DNA from: Chrysoperla carnea
Taxonomy: Eukaryota; Arthropoda; Insecta; Neuroptera; Chrysopidae
Direction of reading: 5' to 3'
NCBI RefSeq assembly: GCF_905475395.1
Contig: NC_058337.1
Coordinates: forward strand, 104,092,368-104,156,367
Length of the DNA stretch: 64,000 bases
The notes below the pieces were generated by a model. The model was not told where the DNA came from and did not search any database. It was given only the letters and a program-made list of their open reading frames with translations. Shown here in pieces: positions 41,301 to 51,700 of the stretch (positions are counted from its first letter, which is position 1; every line of letters starts with the position of its first letter). Made by a program: the position numbers and the translations under genes.

Positions 41301-44300
41301 TTAATAAGTTATTATGTTAAAATACATTTCAAAAATATTATTTAGGCAATTTTGTCGCTGATTCATTGCAAATTCTATAAGATAACAGCTCCCAGCCAAC
41401 CCTTCACCTACTATGCTCGCCTGCCAATACGTACCTACCCTCTAAGACGACAACAGTCGTCTTACTGTAACTAATACTTAGACATAGTGTATTAACTATG
41501 CTCAAAACATCCACCTGCATCATACTAGAAGTAAGTTAAAAAATATATACAAAGATTCCTAAATAAAAGGTTCAATAAAGAAAATTCAATAAAATATTAA
41601 CATTTTTTTTATTTGTATTATTTACCGTTACAATAAATAAAGTGGATGTTACATATCGTTGAATTTACACTTTCTACTATTAAAAGGAACGATTGTAATA
41701 GGTAAATGTAAAATGAAAATAAGATTCTTTTTATTTTATTTTCACTATCATCAACGCATCATAATAATATTGTATCGTACGACACCGCTCACATCATATT
41801 TTACAAGTGTCGCATTGTAATAGTTAATACTTTTATTCATTCATAATATTTACTTCATGTGATACAGGATGTTTTAAGAAAAAAAAGATAATAATTTTTT
41901 TTTATGAATTGGGTGCAGCAGTGGTGAATTTGACGGTGATGGCGCTAAACCCTAGGCATACCCACCTCCCTTTTTTATAACCAATATATATACCTAAACG
42001 GGTTTCGATAACGATTTTTAAAGTCAAAATTATCAATTTTACCTAATTCTTTTTCGATTTGGCGTGTCTTAAAAGTTGCCACCTTATGCTCAGGCCTCAC
42101 GAGCCTAATCCTAAATCCACCACTGGAGTAGCGTTTGAACTTTTCTTAAGAAAAGTGTGTAATAATACAAATAATTTTTACACAAGCCTCATTTTTGTGA
42201 TTCCGAAATCATACGAGTAAAGCCGAAATAGGGTACGAGTGAATTGTTCGCATAAACCATAATTAATTTAAATGATAGCTAACAAGTTGAGACATTTTCA
42301 ACTCCACCTTCTACTGATCTGACTGAATTTTTACGAAGTTAAGAAATCGAAATCTTTTCATTAATGAAATAAACATGAATTGTACCCTTTCTGTCCTCAC
42401 TAAAATAATGCAACTCTCCTTGCAAGAAAAAAATAGATGTATAAATATGTAGCTTTACTAATTCATTTCTGCGTAATTTCAATAAAAATAAATATAAAGA
42501 TGCAACCATGTTAAAAGTTTTTCATAACGTTGCCAGATCTTCTACCATTACTAGCAAGTTCTAATATTTCCAAGAATTTAACCCATTAGCACTCTTGTCA
42601 ACCGGTCAGTAATCTTGAATCGCGTGGGGAGATTCGCCTACACGCTATGTACATGCGTCAAATATTTTGTGCGTAAATACTTTTTAATTTATTGAGTACG
42701 ATTTTGAATAAGTGAATAATTTTAGAACAAAAATCAAAATAATCATAATCATATTTATTAATTATACTGTAAATATTTATTAAATTAATTCTTTGCATAT
42801 ATTAAAAATGACGATTTTATATCGAAAATTAATATACTTGTAGGTTATGCTCCAGTAAGAATGCTTTCAATAAAAATTATAATATAAATAAATCATAACT
42901 AAGTTATTGTGATGTGAATCATTAAACATTATTAAAATCACAATTATTATCACAAAAATTACTACTAAAATTTCCACGATTTATACCGTACAGAGCCGAA
43001 TATCTGTAAAATAACGAAAGTACATAAACAGACCAGAAAATCAATCGGAATGAGAGAAATTCTCACAATTTCTTAAAGACTGGAAAAAATATATTTTTAA
43101 AAACTGTTGAATTTGAAAAATAAAAGTTATTTATATTTTAAATCGGGCGTGAGCAAAATTCTCATAAAGGAATTTCTGACGGGTTAAGTAAAAAAAAAAT
43201 GAACCGTTTCAATTTCCTTCGCTGGCTTATAAACAATAATAATTACAATCTTAGAACATTCAATAAAGTTTGATAATACAAAAAAGATTGACCGTAAATA
43301 AAAAAGATTACTTATTTTCAAAATATACCACCTATCTTTGTTTATATTATTATTGTTATATATTATTTATTCATAAATAAATAATTGTCTATTCATAAAA
43401 AAGAATAAATAAAATAATTTCAGTTACTTATTAGCATTCTAGCATAACATCATTTATAACGTTTCCTTGACATTGTAATATGAATATTATTAGGTATTAT
43501 TATTATTAAAATGTCTCATTGTATTGTTTCGTTTGCATTACAATATGAAGAAGAAATGTGATATAAAAAAATAATAATAAAAATATTAAATAAAACCACT
43601 CACATCAATTAAATATTTAAGAATGATATAATTAGTTGTTGTTTTTAATATCGTTTTTAATATGTACGAAAAAAAACTTCACTTTTATTCAAAAGTCTAT
43701 CAGTTGACGTAAAATGACGTAAAAACATTTATTATTTATGATTTGTTTACGAAACTTTTGTATACAAATAAACAAGAGTAAACAAAACGTAAATAATAAA
43801 CAAGTGAAAAAAAACTATTGACTATTGAGTTAATGGTTGAAATACCATGTATATACAGTGTTGATGGCTCTTATCACATTATACATACATACAATGCCAC
43901 ACATATATAACTAATATGCTCATATAATACATACTTGTAATGACATTGTAATTGCGTTTCTATCGAATGTATGTACATTCGATAGATGCGACTTTGCTTT
44001 GTATACAAACATTACCTTAGCAACGCCTGTTGTTTGTACTCCAGATAATTGCGGAATAAATTCTTAAACATAATTCTTTTGGTTTTATTTCGCATTTTAT
44101 TTCAGCCTTTTCATATGTAAGAGCAATCTCTTACAATTTGGTGCATCGTCCAAAGTCAAAAAGATATGTACAACATATTTATTACTTTCTTTGCTTGCTT
44201 TTTATTATATTTTTACGCTTTGAATAATTGAAAAAATATTTTGACATTTTATCAATTATTTTGACATTTGTTGACTTTATGTTTTTCAAGATTTGTATGC

Positions 44301-47300
44301 AAAAATCTTGATTACAGAATGTCAATGAGAAGTAGAAATATAATAAATTCTTATTTCGAAGGTTCGAAAATTCATACATTCGATAGAAACGCAATTACAA
44401 TGTCATTACATACTATACAATTTGCGCATAATTTGCGCTCTCACGGGTAAACAGTGATGTTTACGAAAAAATGCTTCAATCAAAAGTTATTTATTTTTTA
44501 ATAAGGAACATTTTTTACATTTAAGCTTTTATTCTATCTCTGACGGTTTACAAGATGGGTCATACGGACCTAAGACCCAATTGACCTATGTTGCTCATTT
44601 ACGTACTTGACCTCACTTTTTACGTCCTCAGCACGGTATAAAAATTTCAGCTTGATATTTCTTTTCGTTTTTGAGTAATCGTGATGACAGACGGACAGAC
44701 GACAGACAGACAGATAACCGGAAATAGACAGTGATTCTATGAACACCTATACCAAAATTTTGTTCATATCATCAATATTTTTAAGCGTTACAAACTTGGT
44801 ACTAAACTTAATATACTATGTATATTCCATATATACATGGTATAATAAATAAGTTCTTTCTTGCAGCTACGATTGACCGGAAAATTTGACGGTAAGCAGA
44901 ACACATTCTCGACAGAATAATTCTAAGCAAAAAATGCCATTTAAATATGTTTTGAAAAGTCAATACTTTCCGAGCTATTGGCTATTGAAATTGGAAGTAT
45001 TTAACGTAAAATAACTGAAAAATTTGACTTTTTTGAAAATGTATATAGAACACTTTTTAAAGTACTATAAAAAACCTTGAATGTTTTATTCAGCACAAAA
45101 ACTGATGAATTTATCATGGGAACTAAAATTTTTTACATTTAAATTCCAATATTTCAAAGAATATATATATCCGAAACTGCTAAAACTTTTTGAGCATGTT
45201 GTCAGTATCTAGATAAAGTATCTAAACGATATTTACATGATGGTCTATTCGATTATTTTTGATGTAATATGCTACATACAGGCGTAAACTAAATATTGAC
45301 AAATATTTTGTCTAGTAATTTTTTCAATTCTCTTTAATTAAGATTACTAGACAAGATATTTGTCAATATTTAGTTTACGCCTGTATGTAGCATATTGCAT
45401 CAAAAATAATCGAATAGACCATGATGTAAATATCGTATGCATAATTATAAGTAAACAACAACAATAAGTAATAATCTTAAGCTGTTTTACTGAACAGTTG
45501 CAAAACAGCTGAAAAACATTTAGCGATTTTTCATAATTAGGTATTAACTTTAACACGCAGAATTGCATAAACTTTTTGCATTTATCAAAAATTCATCAAA
45601 GCTTTGATTCATCTTTTCTACTAAGGTCCAATGGTATTCAACCACTAAAGGGAAAATGTGAAATATGTGTTGAATTTATTTGACCGCACTTTTATTTTTC
45701 ACTGCTAAAGTCATACTGATAGAATAAGTATAAAAATATGGAACAATTTTTGGAATTTTTTTGTAATTTTTGCCGTTTTTTTATAAATTTTTAATTTTCA
45801 ATATTTTGAAAATTACTCCAGATATCGAAAAATCAAGTTATAACATAACTCACCTTTGAATTTAAACAATATATTTTTTTAAATTTGTGGACCCACTACC
45901 GTGCTCATACATCCTTAATTAGTCGGGTTTTTTTTTTCTTTTAATTTCCACCGACTAGTTTTGGAGAAATCTATATGCAACATATCATCCACCAACCGTT
46001 TTCCCATAAGACCAATGTTATATATGCCTATTTTTGAAGTCATTTATTTATTTAAATAATCGGGACAACTTCCTCCTAAAATATTCAGAATTGATTTAGA
46101 CTTAGATCAACTATATTTAAAAAAAATCAAGCTTTTTATCCCAAATTGCCTTGGCACCCGTACATAGTTAAAAGTTTATTTTGAAATTATTTTAATTTAT
46201 TTCTTCTTTTTTTTCAGAAGGACTATTTGATGATATACAAAGTTTAGTGAATAGTGTTGCCAATAGTAATTTAGGATATAATATAAATGATATTAATGAT
46301 TTATATATGGATGATGATAATTCCACTGTATACGTAGCATATGGACATAATCCATTTGGGCCATCACAAGTTTATCGTAATACAACTAAGTAAGTATTAT
46401 TTTATTACCCGGTTTTGTGTGATTTCACTTACTCCTGAATGAATTTATCCCAAAAAGAAACTAAAATAAAGTGGTTAGAGTGTAATAATTGCTGTACTTT
46501 TGCAAGCACTTGTCCTTATATGTATATAAGGACGAATAAGTACGTAACCAAACTTTAGGCGTAACCAAAGCTATGCTCTGATTTGGTAATCATGGATCTA
46601 ATTGGTTTTGAATAAGTAATAACCAATAAAATTTGCCAAATTTAAGAAACGCCCGACAAATTTTTCGGATACGGAACGCTAAACGAGCATTTGAAACATA
46701 TCTTAGAACACTCTCCATTAAATTGCCTTTTTTCTTAGAGCCTTCTCCAAACTGAGAAGGCCAAACTAAGCCAATTTTGAGGATCATGGGCCATTTTCTA
46801 GTTTTCCGGGAATCCTAAACTCGCATTTGGAACATAGCTGAGAACACTCTCTATTCAATTATCTTTCAAACTAAACCAAAAAAATGAAAATTAATTGTTA
46901 ACGTCTTTCTCTTGAGGAAGGCTTATTTGGCTCTTATCACAATGAATTGGGGTAACCGAGCGCAGTGGGTAAGTGAACGCACCGAGTATACTTCCGGAAC
47001 GAATTATGGTAGAGGGGCGGGGTTATTTGAGTGAAGCAAAGACGCTGAAGTTTGTTAACATTTTTTTTGCAATGAATTAGATTAACTAGTTTTTTTTGAA
47101 TTTTCTCCAAATTTTAGCATTGTGGAGGTGGTCCAGGGGGTATTCGCGGATGGGTTCTTTCGGATGGTTCTAGCCTTAGTTTTGTCAAGAGGTGTTAATT
47201 GTTATGAAGTATTTTTTAATGCTTACCTAATATATGTTCTATATCTTTCTTTCCTAATATATGTTCTATAAAACTCAACCAGGTACTGTGTCATTATTTT

Positions 47301-48758
47301 TAATGTCTGCAATACAAAGCAAGTGAACGTATTCCGAATTTCTGCCTTATTTGATGCGAAAAAAAAACTTTAAATTTATTTAATTTTTTGTTTTCATTTA
47401 TAGAAAAATAAATTCTCTTTCTTTATCTTTAATATTTAAAAACATCGTACGATTCGAAAGGGTAAAAGTAACAGAGTAAAGGGCATATTGCCCGGAATAA
47501 CTCTACTGAAAGAAATTGAACGACAGCCTCATCGTCAAAACCGAAGAATCCTAAAATTTACCATTTGAATTAAGTTTGATTATCACCCATAGAGATATTA
47601 TAATAATAGAGTGAGCGAGCGCCTATGCTAGCCATAAGTGGAATTTTCTGCAAGAAAGAGAGAGAACGCAGCCGAGCTACTGTATCTTTATGTATGATAT
47701 GACGTTATCATAGAGAAAATGATACAGTAGCTCGGCATCGTTCTCTCTCTTACCTAGGGACACTCTCCTGTTATCCCACACACTCTATATACAATATCTC
47801 TATGTTATCATCGGAACATATTAAACAAAGTATTCTTCCTACACATCCGGGTAATATAAACGAGATACCGATCATTTAAAAAAAACTTGTATTATTGTTA
47901 ATTTTATTAAAAGAAAATAATAGGTAATTCAGAATGTACATAAAATTTAAAATATGAAATCCACAAAGAAATTACTTTTATTAGTATATCTTACGAAGAA
48001 TATTATGCTAAAATTAGAAGCTGTGGTGAGGGTGATCCTTAAAAGATAAACCCATAACTTCCTACTTTAATTAATTACTAACTGTGTTATTAAAAAAAAT
48101 CTAGTAAAATTTACTTTCTACAATTTTACTTATCATAAAAATATTCTCGTTTAAATTATTCCAAATATTTTGTTTTATACAATAATATCTCTTTAGATAT
48201 TATAGAATAATGTCTCAACTAGAAATTATAGACTCGCCTTTTTTGGTATCCTATTAAGCTTTTTTTCAGTTCAACACTTATAAAAATTTCAAACTGTGGC
48301 GTCGCATCTTTTGTCTTTAAGAATTAGCTGCGCTTGATAAAAATAGAGCACAGTCATGATAAAAAGGAGATACAGTAGATTAGAAAAATAATTTTTATTT
48401 TTATTTTTCCACGTCAAAATATTTCTACAACACAATTTTCCTAATTAAATAAAAATACTTACTACTTAATACTTAATTAATAATGCTGAGAAAAATATTT
48501 AAGCAGATTTTTGTTGTTAAATAGTTGCTATTTTTTAGGAATATAATTTAATTAAAGTATAATTCTTTAAAAGTAGAAAGAAGTTGGAAATGAAATACTT
48601 TAACATAAAACTATTTAAAAAATAGTATTGTTAAAGTAAGAAAATTGTATAGAAGCAAATAATATTGTAGATACTCCAAAACGCAAATACATACTTCCTA
48701 GAATAACGGGGTGAATAGAAAATAATTACACATCAGGAAATTAATAATACAATAATTT

Positions 48759-48796
<38 letters not shown>

Positions 48797-51700
48797 ATCG
48801 AATTGCGTAACAAATCGATATTATATACATTTTTTAATTAAATATTAATTTTCACTTTTTTTTTTTTCATTTTAATTTAAATTTATGATTATATAAACAT
48901 TTTAAAATGAAATACACTCAATAAATATTGATTTTTATTTTGCTGTTTGTTTATGTAGATCAAAATTATGATGGACTTTTTAAAATAGAATTATTATTAG
49001 TTATAAAAGGTTTTTATAATTTTTATTTGTTAGAATTCCGTAATATCGGATGAAAAAAATTCTGTTTTTCAATTACTTCATGTCGATTTTCTACACACAT
49101 TGTGCAGTTCTGCTTTCGATTTGTGTTGTTCGAAACTATTTTATGTGCTGTTCTAAAAATTCTAATAGTTAAAATTTGCATTGTAGAACTGCACAAATTA
49201 TAAGAATTTAGAAAAATTCCTTAGTAAAATGATTTGTTATGAGAGAAACAAATTAAACGATTTTAAAAAAAAACCTTCCGCCGAGGTTATTAGGTATAGA
49301 AAAATCCAGCATCCATCACATTCAGTCAAAAAATTATTATCCAGCAGACTGTGTTCGATAGACCTAACAAGGAGATAGGAAAAGATTGGATTATACTAGA
49401 GATTTCAATAAAACTTTATAAATACATTTTTAGATTAACAAGGTTTCTAAAAGTCACAAAAAATTCCTAGGTCGCCGACCTTTTTATTAATATTTTATCG
49501 TTCAAATTTGGCTGTAAAAATGATGAATCATATAGATTATCCTTTTCAATTGGATATTTCTATATTAAAAAATCTAGAGAGTGTGATAAAAAACTATCTA
49601 AAATAATATAGAAAATCTTGTAGTTTCTAATAATACCATAAAAATATAAGGTTGTCGATGATATAAAAAAATTTTAATTTAATTTTGAGTTGAACGAAAA
49701 TCCATCATTTGATGAAGAGAGCCGACTATAGGCAGAGTATTGATAATTGAAGAGTGATATCTATATTATCAAATTTATAAGCGTCACTAGCACACAATAT
49801 ATTATATACTTTTGTAGTTGCGTGGTATTGTTAAGCCAAAAATAACTCATTACTTCACTACAAAGCATGTATTTGGTTTATATGTATGCACCGTGCAATA
49901 AACCAAAACCTTCTTACAATACTGTAGGTTTACAATCACCTTAAGAAATCCAACGAAAATTTCTCTTAAAATTTTCTGCACTATTACGTCTTTGTTATAA
50001 TAACAGAATTCTATAGGTAGGTAAATATTTTTATAAAAATAAATCAGATGTCAATAAAAATTTTGCTTAATTAGTCGCAGGAAAGATTTCTTTTGAATAT
50101 TTACTGCAGTGTATTAAAAAAAATTGTAAGTAACTTAGGTATCTAATGTAAGTAGGTATATCTAATTACGTATGGTGCTACCTTCATTAGCTGTTTAGTA
50201 TCATAATAATTCACATTATGTAGCGTAAACAAAGTGTTAAAATTATAAATAATATATATTATTAATAATAAAAAAAAATAAATAATGAGTATTTATTGTA
50301 ATAAAACTTAACACTTTCATTTTAAACAAATTCATTTTTATTCTATTTTATAAACTAACATTTCAACAAGGAGATAACAACTAACAGATTTAACTGTTCA
50401 AATACTCTCCATATACAAGGTATCAATATAAATTGTTTACATATAAAAATTAAGATTGTTAAATAACACAAAAGAAGGTTTCTTTAACTATTTTGTAGCG
50501 ATTCTATAGAGTTTTGCCGTTTCTATTATAAAGGTGATTTTTAGAGGTTCTCAGATTTTGATTCTAATTTTGCTCTATCATATCCAAATTTTATCCAATT
50601 TTGATAAACCAATTATGTAATCCTACTATTAGCAATTAACCGATTATGTAATCCTACTATTATGTAATCCTATTAGGGTCATATTTTTCAAATTTGTGAT
50701 CAAAATTAACCTAGCTCTAATAGGTTTGAAAAATGTGAAGTCCTGGTCCCGGAATTAAGCACATAAATGATAGCTATAGTAAAAAACAGATGTCAACAAA
50801 CTGATAAAATGACCCAAAATTGGTGGGTTTCAAAAAAATTCCAATAAAATCGGATCAAATATGCATGTATTATCAAAAAAATCGAATTTTTTAACTTTAT
50901 GACTTTATGTAAATTAATGAGCGCTTTTTACATGATTTTTTAGTAACTTAATGTACATATAAAACATTCGTTTTGTTTTGCGCCCCTATTTCTTATGCGC
51001 CGGTGGCGAACGCCTCCTGTCACGCCCTAGTTGCGGACTTGATTAAAATACATAGAAGTAATTATAATCTTCAAATATTTCTAACGAATATAATTTTCTC
51101 GAAATATTTGTTCACCATTATTCAATTTTTAACCGAAATTATTTTATGAATTCGATTATGTGAGCGATTTTAGTATATATGTATATTTTTTTTAAATCCT
51201 ATCAGTCAAGCTTAAAAAGTATAAACTAATATCTTATAAATTGAAAGAATTGGCATCTTCTTTTGAAATTTTTACATAAAAATAAAAATCTAAATGTCAA
51301 TTATGTATAATCTTACTGAAATTATTATATTGCATCAACTATCACCAAAATTTAATTGCAATCTTTGTACTTACAGAATTGGGAAAACGAAATTAGTTAT
51401 TTTTTATAATAATAAAAAGACATTTTCCACGATCTTGCTAATAATTTTTTGTTTGTATTTTAGCCGAAGTATATTGCCATCACATCAAAATGCAGTAAGC
51501 ACCACAAAACATACAAATATTTACCCTCAAAGTCTACAGCAACATCTTGATAATTTCAATACAAATAATATTGATAATAGTATTGATACAATTTCAAACA
51601 ATAATCCACGACATAATCAAGAAGAAATTCGATCTAAACGTAATGTTCTTCAACTGTATTATATGATTAATTGTGCCACTGGTTGTGATCCAATTATGTA

